Shown here one piece after another: positions 19,121 to 26,899 of a stretch of DNA of 64,000 bases. How positions within the stretch are numbered: position 1 is the first letter of the stretch; the number at the start of each line of letters is the position of its first letter. Origin of the DNA: Bordetella genomosp. 1 (GTDB lineage: Bacteria; Pseudomonadota; Gammaproteobacteria; Burkholderiales; Burkholderiaceae_B); assembly GCF_002261335.1 (NCBI RefSeq), contig NZ_NEVL01000006.1, positions 186,001-250,000 of the forward strand, written 5' to 3'. The notes below the pieces were generated by a model that did no database searches, had not been told where the DNA came from, and worked only from the letters and a program-made list of their open reading frames with translations. The position numbers and the translations under genes are program-made.

Positions 19121-19516
19121 CTAGCGCGCACGCGCGCCGATGTAAGCGGCCAATACCTGTTCGAGCTGGCATTTCTCCTGCGAGCTCAGTTGTTCGTAGT
19201 CGGAGAACGGCACGGACAGGAAGGGCCAGCCGCCCGGCCCGCCACAGCCGGCGGCCGGCGGGAACGTGTCATAGCGGCGCGCCAGCGCCTCCGCGTCGCG
19301 CGCCAGCATCGGGCCCTCGCCCGAACTGAGCCAGAGCGGCGCCACGCGCAGCGCACGCGTCAGCTTGATGAGGGCCTCTCCGCTGGGATGCAGCCGGAGC
19401 CCGCTTTCATAATTGCCGATGGCACTCTGCGACAGTTTGCTGGCGAGGGCGAGGTCCTTTTGTGTCCATCCGTGGAGCATGCGCGCGTTGCGCAGACGAT
19501 GGCCGAAAGTATCCAC
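19121..19516 (-). CDS. XRE-family helix-turn-helix regulator
   Basis: A DNA-binding protein of about 131 residues. An N-terminal HTH (GHRLRNARMLHGWTQKDLAL, then SKLSQSAIGNYESGLRLHP) is typical of Cro/C1-type repressors, and the following ALRVAPLWLSSGEGP is common in phage-derived regulators. The rest is an unassigned C-terminal helix. The start is uncertain: GTG at 19516 puts the HTH at the N-terminus as usual, while ATG at 19591 would add 25 residues from AT-rich sequence. Neither has a good ribosome site. It faces an unusually AT-rich, gene-free stretch that may contain its operator. Confidence 0.75.
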   Translation of the reverse strand: MDTFGHRLRNARMLHGWTQKDLALASKLSQSAIGNYESGLRLHPSGEALIKLTRALRVAPLWLSSGEGPMLARDAEALARRYDTFPPAAGCGGPGGWPFLSVPFSDYEQLSSQEKCQLEQVLAAYIGARAR

Positions 19517-20309
19517 TCGAAAGACTCGAAATCTGGTTTGAATTTTATGGATCGGATTAAAGCACCAGCGATGGCGCGCCAAACGAGGCATTAAACCCGA
19601 TTTACGAGCCAAATCAAAATTTTTTGTTACATGTATCAGGGGAGTGCGAATTGCGCGCAAAAGTTCGTATCGCCCAGCGAAGTGCATGCAAACTTTCGGG
19701 TTCATCCGGAACCCCTGCCCGCCCCGGACGTGCGCGCGGAACCATGTGACCGGCGGGTCGGTAAACGCGACGCGCGAGACCGTCGTCACATATCGAAAAT
19801 ACTGTATAGAAATGACCACAATGCCGATCGGGCCAAACGGTTTATTTTCTCCCTGCTAAAACAAGATAGCGGCGCGCGCGAAAAAGTAACAACGCAGTTA
19901 AACAAGAAACGTATATTCACAAAGAATCACAAGCGTGTTTAAATGAAACACGACCGTGACTTTCGCGCGGACGGGCAACGCACCGAACCGTGTGCGGCCC
20001 GCCGCACGAGACGCGCCGCCCACCCGCCCGGATTGCCTGCGCGGCGGACCTGGCGCCAGTCCGACGTCGATCTGGACAGCCAAGGGGAGAACGACGCGCC
20101 ATCCTGCCGTACTACGCGGCCGGCGCGGGCACGGGGCATGGGGAGATGCCACCGATCGCGCCGCCGGTACACCGGCGTGGTGCGATGACCGTGCCCGGGC
20201 ATCGCGCGCCGGGACACGACCGCGCCGCCGCGCGCGCCCTGGCAGCTGCCCAGCGTTCGGCGCCCGGCTGTCCGACGAGTCGCGACCCTAAGCAGATTCG
20301 GACGAATTA
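19517..20309. other. Gene-free stretch with an AT-rich half
   Basis: About 790 bp between the XRE gene and a divergent response-regulator gene hold no convincing gene. Positions of about 19520-19945 are markedly AT-rich compared with everything around them. They contain TTGCGCGCAA (a perfect 10-bp palindrome near 19650), a plausible minus-strand promoter (TTGCGC, then about 18 bp, then a TACATG-like -10), and CGTGTTT/AAACACG as an inverted repeat with a 5-nt loop at 19934-19952. Positions 19950-20309 return to high G+C, with only Arg/Pro-rich frames. The likely contents are promoters and operators for the two flanking regulators, possibly with a silencer-bound AT tract. Confidence 0.6.
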
Positions 20310-21125
20310 ATGAACAGTACGCTGGATGTCATCTTTCTCGTCAAAGACGATGCCACGCATAAGCAGCAGCTGGACAACCTCACACACCTGGGCTTCAAGG
20401 TGCGCGCCTGCGCCGAGATGGTCGAGCTGTACGATCACTTTGCCCGCCAGCCCTGTCCCCTCGTGGTCTTGAGCGCTCCGCTCGCCGACATTCACATTGC
20501 GGCCGTGCGCCTGCGCGCCATGGACCGCACCGTGGGCATCATCGCGATGGCGGCCTTTGCCGACAGCGAGAGCCGCGTCCGCACGCTGCTGTGCGGCGCC
20601 GACGCCTGCCTCGACGCGGCCGTGAGTGGCCTGGAGCTCGCCGCGGTGCTGCAGTCGCTGCTGCGCCGCATCGCCAGCACGGCGGGCATGCAATGGGGCA
20701 ACGACGCGCTGGACCCGCGCGCGGCCGAGTTCGATGCCGCGCCTGCGGAACGCGACGACATCTTCGGCGAGACGCCGGGTGGCGCAAGCAAATGGCGGCT
20801 GGCGAACCAGGGCTGGACGCTGGTGAGCCCGAGCGGCCGTTCGCTCGGCCTGACCACCGGCGAGCGCGAGTTCCTCTCGCGTCTCATGACGGCGCCCGAG
20901 CGCAAGATCAGCCGCGACGCCCTGCTGACCGACGACATGCCCGCCACCGCCGATGGCGGCGCGCAGCGCAGCCGCTTCGTCGACGTGATGATCAGCCGCC
21001 TGCGGCGCAAGGCCGCGCACAACCAGATGGCCTTGCCGATCCGGGCCGTGCACGGTTGGGGCTATATGTTTGCGGCCGACGTGGCCGAAGCGTTTCACTG
21101 GCACGGCGACGGGCACGGGCGTTGA
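20310..21125 (+). CDS. Atypical OmpR-type response regulator with degenerate receiver
   Basis: A 271-residue protein: a receiver-like fold (1-125), a linker, and a winged-helix effector domain (about 160-258) with LTTGEREFLSRLMTAPERKISR and the recognition/wing part RSRFVDVMISRLRRKA...AVHGWGYMF, as in OmpR/PhoB. Asp13 and Asp14 of the acidic pocket remain. The phospho-acceptor position reads LVVLSAPLAD, with Ser55 instead of Asp. The switch Thr/Ser is Ala, and the invariant Lys of the K-P motif is missing (ACLDAAVSG). It therefore probably works without phosphorylation. No histidine kinase gene is adjacent. It starts at the ATG preceded by ACGAATTA, convergent with rocF. Confidence 0.85.
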   Translation: MNSTLDVIFLVKDDATHKQQLDNLTHLGFKVRACAEMVELYDHFARQPCPLVVLSAPLADIHIAAVRLRAMDRTVGIIAMAAFADSESRVRTLLCGADACLDAAVSGLELAAVLQSLLRRIASTAGMQWGNDALDPRAAEFDAAPAERDDIFGETPGGASKWRLANQGWTLVSPSGRSLGLTTGEREFLSRLMTAPERKISRDALLTDDMPATADGGAQRSRFVDVMISRLRRKAAHNQMALPIRAVHGWGYMFAADVAEAFHWHGDGHGR

Positions 21126-21143
21126 GCCCGCCGCCGGCCGGCA

Positions 21144-22079
21144 TCAGCTGTTGGGCGGGCGCCGGATCAGGGTGGACTTGCCGAACAGGCTCTCGACCAG
21201 GTCGACCGCGATCGTGGCGGTCTTGTTGCGCACGTCGAGGGCGGGATTGAGCTCGACGATGTCGAGCGAAGCCATCAGCCCGGTATCCGCGATCATCTCC
21301 ATGCAGAGCTGCGCCTCGCGGTAGGTGGGGCCGCCGGGCACCGTCGTGCCCACGCCCGGAGCAACGTCGGGGTCGAGGAAGTCGACGTCGAAGCTGACGT
21401 GCAGGTGCGTGTCCGGATCCAGGCCGTAGAGCGCCTGTTCCATGGTGACGCGCATGCCGGCCTCGTCGATGTAGCGCATGTCGAACACCTCCAGCCCCGC
21501 TTCGTGGATCAGGTGGCGCTCGCCCTCGTCGACGCTGCGGATGCCGATCTGCCGCACCCAGGAGGGATCGAGCGTCGGCACGTGGCCGCTCATCTCGACC
21601 AGCGGCGCCGGCCCGCGGCCGCACAGGCAGGCCACCGGCATGCCGTGCACGTTGCCCGAGGGCGTGAGCTGGTTGGTATTGAAATCGGCGTGCGCGTCGA
21701 GCCACAGCACGCGCAGCGGCCGGCCGCGTTCGCGGCAGTGGCGCGCCACCGCGCTGATCGAGCCCACGCCGAGCGAATGATCGCCACCGAGCATGATGGG
21801 CAGCCGGCCCGCGCGCAGCTGCGCGTAGACGGCGTCGTGCACGAGCTGGTTCCAGGCCGTGACCTCGTCGAGGTGGCGATAGCCGTCGGCGGGCTTCTGC
21901 CAGGGATTCGCCGGACCGGAGAGATTGCCGCAGTCGTGCACGCGCAGACCACGGCCGGCCAGCAGCTCGGCCAAGCCGGCGACGCGCAGCGCCTCCGGGC
22001 CCATGGACGCGCCGCGCGCGCCCGCGCCGATGTCGGTGGGCGCGCCGATCAGGCTGACGTCGGTGACGGGAATATTCAT
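21144..22079 (-). CDS. rocF: Arginase
   Basis: A 311-residue ureohydrolase that splits arginine to ornithine and urea with a binuclear Mn centre in the cytosol. Metal-binding motifs are GGDHSLGVGSISA, DAHADFN and SFDVDFLDPDVAPGVG; all His/Asp ligands are present. The start at 22079 has GGAGG 11 nt upstream. It is the second gene of an operon with ornithine aminotransferase (28-bp gap), giving arginine, then ornithine, then glutamate semialdehyde. Expression is probably governed by the divergent Lrp-type regulator, an inference from position. Confidence 0.95.
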   Translation of the reverse strand: MNIPVTDVSLIGAPTDIGAGARGASMGPEALRVAGLAELLAGRGLRVHDCGNLSGPANPWQKPADGYRHLDEVTAWNQLVHDAVYAQLRAGRLPIMLGGDHSLGVGSISAVARHCRERGRPLRVLWLDAHADFNTNQLTPSGNVHGMPVACLCGRGPAPLVEMSGHVPTLDPSWVRQIGIRSVDEGERHLIHEAGLEVFDMRYIDEAGMRVTMEQALYGLDPDTHLHVSFDVDFLDPDVAPGVGTTVPGGPTYREAQLCMEMIADTGLMASLDIVELNPALDVRNKTATIAVDLVESLFGKSTLIRRPPNS

Positions 22080-22107
22080 GGCGGGGCGGTCCTCCGGAAA
22101 CAGGCCA

Positions 22108-23382
22108 TCAGTGTGCATCGAGCACGGCCTGCAGTTGATCGCAGGCCCAGTCTATCTGCTCGCGCGTGACAATCAAGGGCGGCGACAGGCGCAACGTCTG
22201 GCCGTGCGTGTCCTTGACCAGCATGCCGCGTGCCGCCAGCCGCTCGCACATCAGCCGCGCCGGCCCGGCATCCGCCTCCAGCTCCAGCGCGAGCATCAGC
22301 CCCCTGCCCCGGGCCTCGCGCACGGGGCCGCGCAACGCGGCCAGGCGCTCGAGGAAATAGGCGCCCTGGACCCGCGCGTTGTCGATCATGCCCTCGTCGT
22401 GCAGCACCGCCAGCGCGGCGCGCGCGACGGCGCACGCCAGCGGATTGCCGCCGAAGGTGCTGCCGTGCTGCCCGGGCTGGAACACGCCCAGCACGCTTTC
22501 GTTCGACAGCACGGCCGACACGGGATAGAAGCCGCCCGAGAGCGCCTTGCCGATCAACGTGACGTCGGCCTCGATGCCCTCGTGTTCCTCGGCCAGCATG
22601 GCGCCGGTGCGGCCCAGGCCGGTCTGGATCTCGTCGAGGATCAGCACCACGTTGCGCGCGCTGCACAGCTCGCGCACCCGCTTGAAGTAGCCCGGCTGGG
22701 CCATGATGACGCCGGCCTCGCCCTGGATCGGCTCGACCAGGAACGCCACGGTGTTGGGCGTGATGGCCTGGGCCAGCGCGTCGGCGTCGCCGAACGGAAC
22801 GACGCGGAAGCCGGGCGCGAACGGCGCGTAGCCGCCGCGCGCGTCGGGGTCGGTGGAAAAACCGACGATGCCGAGGGTGCGGCCATGAAAGTTGTTCGCG
22901 CAGACAATGATTTCGGCCTGCCCTTCGGGCACGCCCTTGACCTCATACCCCCATTTGCGCACGGCCTTGAGCGCGGTCTCGACCGCCTCCGCGCCGCTGT
23001 TCATGGGCAGGACCTTGTGGGCGCCAGTCAGGCGGGCGAGGTCTTCGTAGAGCGGCGCGAGCTGGTCGTGGCGGAACGCACGCGAGGTAAGCGTGAGGCG
23101 CTCGGCCTGCGCGGTGAGCGCGGCCAGGATGCGCGGATGGCAATGGCCCTGGTTGACGGCCGAATAGGCCGACAGGCAATCGAGGTAGCGGCGGCCCGCG
23201 GTGTCGTACAGCCACACGCCACTGCCGCGCGTGAGCACGACGTCGAGCGGATGGTAGTTGTGGGCGCCCAGCGTGCGCTCGACACGGTCGCGGTGCGGCG
23301 CGGCGGGATCCGGGTGGCCCTGCCACTTGGTTTCCCCTGCCTGGTCCTGGCCCGCATGCGCTCGGGTTTGCGTGTCCATCAT
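22108..23382 (-). CDS. rocD: Ornithine--oxo-acid aminotransferase
   Basis: A 424-residue class III PLP aminotransferase that converts ornithine and 2-oxoglutarate to glutamate 5-semialdehyde and glutamate. The PLP lysine lies in [13 protein letters not shown], and the preceding [12 protein letters not shown] is the cofactor-binding Asp motif. [20 protein letters not shown] is typical of ornithine rather than acetylornithine enzymes. Two adjacent ATG codons (23382, 23379) follow GGAG; the second has the better spacing. It is first in the operon with rocF, and divergent from an Lrp-family gene with about 130 bp between starts. Confidence 0.93.
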   Translation of the reverse strand: MMDTQTRAHAGQDQAGETKWQGHPDPAAPHRDRVERTLGAHNYHPLDVVLTRGSGVWLYDTAGRRYLDCLSAYSAVNQGHCHPRILAALTAQAERLTLTSRAFRHDQLAPLYEDLARLTGAHKVLPMNSGAEAVETALKAVRKWGYEVKGVPEGQAEIIVCANNFHGRTLGIVGFSTDPDARGGYAPFAPGFRVVPFGDADALAQAITPNTVAFLVEPIQGEAGVIMAQPGYFKRVRELCSARNVVLILDEIQTGLGRTGAMLAEEHEGIEADVTLIGKALSGGFYPVSAVLSNESVLGVFQPGQHGSTFGGNPLACAVARAALAVLHDEGMIDNARVQGAYFLERLAALRGPVREARGRGLMLALELEADAGPARLMCERLAARGMLVKDTHGQTLRLSPPLIVTREQIDWACDQLQAVLDAH

Positions 23383-23503
23383 TCTCTCCGGAAGTTGGCC
23401 GGCCCTCGGGACCGGCATGGCTCCATGGTAGGCAAAGCCCGCGCTAGCGGATAGACAGGAATCTGGCAATAATGCTCAGGCCGCAAGGCACTTTGCCAGG
23501 TAC

Positions 23504-23515
23504 TTTTGATCAAAA
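23504..23515. promoter_or_regulatory. Perfect 12-bp palindrome at the lrp-type start
   Basis: TTTTGATCAAAA is fully symmetric and its last base is the A of the regulator's ATG. Its position suggests autoregulation by the Lrp-type protein, possibly also affecting the divergent rocDF promoter. Confidence 0.5.
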
Positions 23516-23946
23516 TGTCAGAAACGCTCGATTCCCTCGACCGCCGCCTGCTGGCGCTGCTGCGCAGCGACGCCCGCCTGCCCACTGCGCAGCTGGCCGA
23601 ACGCCTGCACGTCTCGCGCGGCACGGTCCAGAACCGCATGACCCGTCTCGAGCGCAGCGGCGTGATCTCGGGCTACACGGTGCGGCTGCGCAACGACGGC
23701 GACGACGACGGCGTGCATGCGATCACGATGATCGAGGTCCACGGCGCCGCCACCGACAGCGTCATCGCCGGGCTGCGCCGCATTCCCGAATCGGTGCACG
23801 TGCATTCCACCAATGGCCGCTGGGATCTCGTGGCGCAGTTCCATGCCACCGATCTCAACGCCTTCGACCGCGTCCTGCGCGAGCTGCGCGCCATCGAGGG
23901 CGTGACCAATTCGGAAAGCCACCTGCTGCTGGCCGCGTACAAATAA
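23515..23946 (+). CDS. Lrp/AsnC-family transcriptional regulator
   Basis: A 143-residue protein: an N-terminal winged HTH (LDRRLLALLRSDARLPTAQL, LHVSRGTVQNRMTRLERSGVI) followed by a RAM/ASNC ligand-binding domain (HAITMIEVHGAATDSVIAGLR...HSTNGRWDLVAQFHA). Such proteins form octamers that sense amino acids. Divergent placement from rocD-rocF suggests control of arginine/ornithine catabolism. The ATG at 23515 has no recognisable ribosome site. A perfect palindrome overlaps the start. Confidence 0.9.
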   Translation: MSETLDSLDRRLLALLRSDARLPTAQLAERLHVSRGTVQNRMTRLERSGVISGYTVRLRNDGDDDGVHAITMIEVHGAATDSVIAGLRRIPESVHVHSTNGRWDLVAQFHATDLNAFDRVLRELRAIEGVTNSESHLLLAAYK

Positions 23947-23967
23947 CGGTCATTCCTTGCCGCTACA

Positions 23968-24987
23968 ATGGCCTGGAACCCACTGTCCGGCGGCCTGCCC
24001 GCGGCCGCCGCCCGCTCGATGGCAGATCCTGCCCCCTCCTCCCGTCCCGCCGCGCAGGCAGGCAGCCCGCGCGAACAGGCTGCGCGCTGGCTCGTCATGG
24101 TCCAGAACGGGCCGCTCACGGACACCGAACGCGCCGCCTTCCGCGCCTGGTACCGCGCCGATCGCACGCACCGCAGCGCTTGGCAACAGGCCGAGCGGCT
24201 GGGCCTCACGCTGAACCTCATCGACCCGAGCGCCACGCGCTACCTGACGCATGCATGGCGGGCGCCCTCGCGCCGCCAGGTCTTGCAGGGCATGGGCGCG
24301 CTGCTGGTCGGCACGCCGCTGCTGGCCGCGACGCTGCACGCCGAACCCTGGGAAGAATGGACCGCCGACGTCGCGACCGACGTCGGCGAACAGCGCCGCA
24401 TCACGCTGCCCGACGGCGGCAGGCTCCTGCTGAACACCGATACCGCGATCGACGTGGAATACGGCTCGCGCTGGCGCGCGATCCGCCTGCTCGAAGGCGA
24501 GCTGCGCGTGCGCGCCGCCGTCACGCGCGATGCGCGGCCCTTCATCCTGAGCACCGACCACGGCGTGCTGATGGGCACCGACTACGTGGTGCGCCAGCAC
24601 GACGACGCGACGCAGGTCACCGCGCTGGGCGCCGGCCTGCGCGTATCGCCGCAGCGCAACGACACCGCGACCCAGGATCTGGCGCCGGGCATGTCGGTGC
24701 GATTCGGGCCGACCGTGGTGGACGCGCCGATGGCGGCCGATGCGGGCGCAACCGCCTGGGTCGACGGCCGGCTGCTGGCGCGCGACACGCGCCTGGATGT
24801 CTTCCTGGCCGAACTGGCGCGCTATCGCAGCGGCGTGGTGCGCTGCGCGCGCGAGGCGGCGGGGCTGCGCCTGACGGGGGATTTCGCGCTGGCCGACACG
24901 GACGCGGTGCTGCGTGCGCTGCCGCAGCTCCTGCCGGTACGGGTGAACGCCAACAGCGCCTTCTGGGTCAGCGTGCGACTGGCCTGA
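23968..24987 (+). CDS. FecR-domain protein without partner genes (orphan)
   Basis: A 339-residue anti-sigma regulator-like protein. The N-terminal cytosolic DUF4880 domain (REQAARWLVMVQNGPLTDTE...FRAWYRADRTHRSAWQQ) is followed by one hydrophobic segment (about 110-125) and a periplasmic FecR domain (VGEQRRITLPDGGRLLLNTDTAIDVEY). In classical systems FecR passes the signal from a TonB receptor STN domain to sigma factor FecI. Here neither is adjacent: an Lrp-type gene lies 21 bp upstream and a convergent ggt downstream. The start may instead be the ATG at 24019, because TACAAT, resembling a -10 box, overlaps the first ATG. It is a homologue of the complete-set FecR at 53202. Confidence 0.85.
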   Translation: MAWNPLSGGLPAAAARSMADPAPSSRPAAQAGSPREQAARWLVMVQNGPLTDTERAAFRAWYRADRTHRSAWQQAERLGLTLNLIDPSATRYLTHAWRAPSRRQVLQGMGALLVGTPLLAATLHAEPWEEWTADVATDVGEQRRITLPDGGRLLLNTDTAIDVEYGSRWRAIRLLEGELRVRAAVTRDARPFILSTDHGVLMGTDYVVRQHDDATQVTALGAGLRVSPQRNDTATQDLAPGMSVRFGPTVVDAPMAADAGATAWVDGRLLARDTRLDVFLAELARYRSGVVRCAREAAGLRLTGDFALADTDAVLRALPQLLPVRVNANSAFWVSVRLA

Positions 24988-24989
24988 TA

Positions 24990-25072
24990 CGGCCGGCGAG
25001 GTGCGGCCGGCGAGATGCGGCCGCAAGATGCGGGCGACAAGAAGCGGGCTACAAGAAGCGGCCGGCCTGTTG
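24990..25072. repeat. Degenerate tandem repeat, 14-bp unit, six copies
   Basis: Units of the type CGGCCGGCGAGATG follow one another: two near-identical, one 13-base variant, two of the form CGGGCNACAAGAAG, and a last partial match. The array fills the space between the convergent stops of the orphan fecR and ggt. It has no T tract, so it is not an ordinary terminator. Confidence 0.7.
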
Positions 25073-25084
25073 CGCCGCCCCCCT

Positions 25085-26680
25085 TCAGAACGCCGCCACC
25101 GCGCCGTCGGAGCGCGGATCGAAGCCCCCTTCCATGGCGCCCCCCGCGGCGCGGAACAGACATCCCGCGTGGCCGAAGGTCTCGTCGAAGTCGCCATAGA
25201 CCTCGACGTCGTGGCCGCGTGCGCGCAGGGCCTGCACGGTGGCCTCGGGAAACCGCCCTTCGAGCTTGAGCGTGTCGGAGGTCTGGCCCCAGGTGCGGCC
25301 GAGCAGCCAGCGCGGCGCCTCCACCGCGGCCTGCGGATCCATGCCGAACACCACGCTGCGCGTGAACACCGCCGACTGGCTCTGCGGCTGGCCATCGCCG
25401 CCCATGTTGCCGTAGACCATGGTGCGGCCGTCGTGCAGCAGCGCGAGGCCCGGATTGAGCGTGTGGAACGGCTTCTTGCCGGGCACGAGCGCATTGATGT
25501 GGCTCGGATCGAGCGAGAACGACGCGCCACGGTTCTGCCAGGCGATGCCGCTCGAGGGCAGCACCACGCCGGAGCCGAACTCGTGATAGATGCTCTGGAT
25601 CAGCGACACCGCGCGGCCCGACGCATCGATCACGCCCAGCCAGACCGTGTCGGCCGGGCCCAGGCCCTTGCCCCAGGGCGCGGCCTGCGACATGGAGATG
25701 CGCGCGGCCATCGCATCGAGCGCGGCCGGCTCCAGGAACGACTCGGCCAGCACGCGCATGTGGGCGGGGTCGGTGATGTGCAGGTCGCGCACCGCGAAGG
25801 CCTGCTTCACCGCCTCGGCGGCGGCGTGCACGTAATCGGCCGACAGCGGATCGAAGCCATCGATGTCGAGCCGGTCGAGCAGGCCCAGGATGATGAGCGA
25901 CACCAGGCCCTGCGTGGGCGGCGGCATGTTGTAGACCCGGCCATAGCGGTGCTGCAGCATCAGCGGCGTGCGGCGCTGCGCGCGATGCGCCTGCAGGTCG
26001 GCGCGGCGCAGCGGCGAACCGCTGGCGGCGAGTTCCTCGGCCATGCGCTGGCCCAGGTCGCCGCGATAGAAGTCGTCGAGGCCCGCGCGCGCCAGCTGCT
26101 CGAGCGTGGCGGCCATGCGCGGCTGGAAAAACAGGCTGCCGGGCTCGGGCGCGCCGCCGCGCGGCAGGAACACCTGCGCGAAACCGGGCAGGTGTTCGAG
26201 CTCGGCGCGCTTGTTGGCGGTGTTGCGCGCCTGGCTGCGCGTCACGGGCACGCCGTTGCGGGCGTAGTCGATGGCGTCGGCCAGCAGGCGCGACACGGGC
26301 AGCCTGCCGCCGAAGCGCTCGCGGCTCACGGCCAGCGCCTCGTCCCAGCCGGAAACGGCGCCGGCCACGGTGAGCGCGGCGCTGCCGCCGCGAAACGGGA
26401 TGGGCGCGCCGCCATAGTGTTCGGCGCGCACGCCGGCCGCGGCCGCGCCACAGGCGTCGATGCCGATCACCTCGGGTTCGCCGCCGGGCTCGTGGATCAG
26501 CCAGAAGTTGTCGCCGCCCAGCCCGTTCATGTGCGGGTACACGACCGCGATGGTGGCCGCGGCGGCGACCATCGCTTCGACGGCGTTGCCGCCTTCGCGC
26601 AGCACGGCAAGGGCGGATTGGGAAGCGAGAGCATGGGGCGCGACGGCGATGCCGCGGCGGCCGCGTACGGGTTGGGTCAT
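25085..26680 (-). CDS. Gamma-glutamyltransferase-family protein (YwrD-like)
   Basis: A 531-residue Ntn hydrolase that would autocleave into two subunits and act on gamma-glutamyl compounds such as glutathione. The large-subunit part has GNAVEAMVAAAATIAVVYPHMNGLGGDNFW. The small subunit would begin at the Thr in GPADTVWLGVID, followed by VSLIQSIYHEFGSGVVLPSSG and GNMGGDGQPQSQ. Classical enzymes read TTH at the cleavage site; here it is TVW, as in YwrD-type paralogues, so activity on ordinary donors is uncertain. No signal peptide is seen from the ATG at 26680, suggesting a cytosolic enzyme. It is a stand-alone gene. Confidence 0.88.
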   Translation of the reverse strand: MTQPVRGRRGIAVAPHALASQSALAVLREGGNAVEAMVAAAATIAVVYPHMNGLGGDNFWLIHEPGGEPEVIGIDACGAAAAGVRAEHYGGAPIPFRGGSAALTVAGAVSGWDEALAVSRERFGGRLPVSRLLADAIDYARNGVPVTRSQARNTANKRAELEHLPGFAQVFLPRGGAPEPGSLFFQPRMAATLEQLARAGLDDFYRGDLGQRMAEELAASGSPLRRADLQAHRAQRRTPLMLQHRYGRVYNMPPPTQGLVSLIILGLLDRLDIDGFDPLSADYVHAAAEAVKQAFAVRDLHITDPAHMRVLAESFLEPAALDAMAARISMSQAAPWGKGLGPADTVWLGVIDASGRAVSLIQSIYHEFGSGVVLPSSGIAWQNRGASFSLDPSHINALVPGKKPFHTLNPGLALLHDGRTMVYGNMGGDGQPQSQSAVFTRSVVFGMDPQAAVEAPRWLLGRTWGQTSDTLKLEGRFPEATVQALRARGHDVEVYGDFDETFGHAGCLFRAAGGAMEGGFDPRSDGAVAAF

Positions 26681-26899
26681 GGTGCAGGCAGGCGAGTGAG
26701 GGCAGCGGAAGGGTAGCGTGCCCGCCGGCCATGACGCAGCCATGACCAGCGCCGCCAACCGGAAGACCCGGCGCGGCGCGCGACGGACGCAGGCCCCAGC
26801 ATAGTCAGCGCGGCCGCGCCGGACAAGCCCGGGCACACCCGGTTCCGGCAGGCGGAAACCGGCGCGCTGGGGTCCGTCTGATCCGCCTGCGGCCCGGCC

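Noticed and set aside
19943-20310. Small plus-strand frames of 80-110 codons before the response regulator
   Set aside because: Arg/Pro/Ala-rich, no ribosome sites, no recognisable motif. They overlap one another in different frames.
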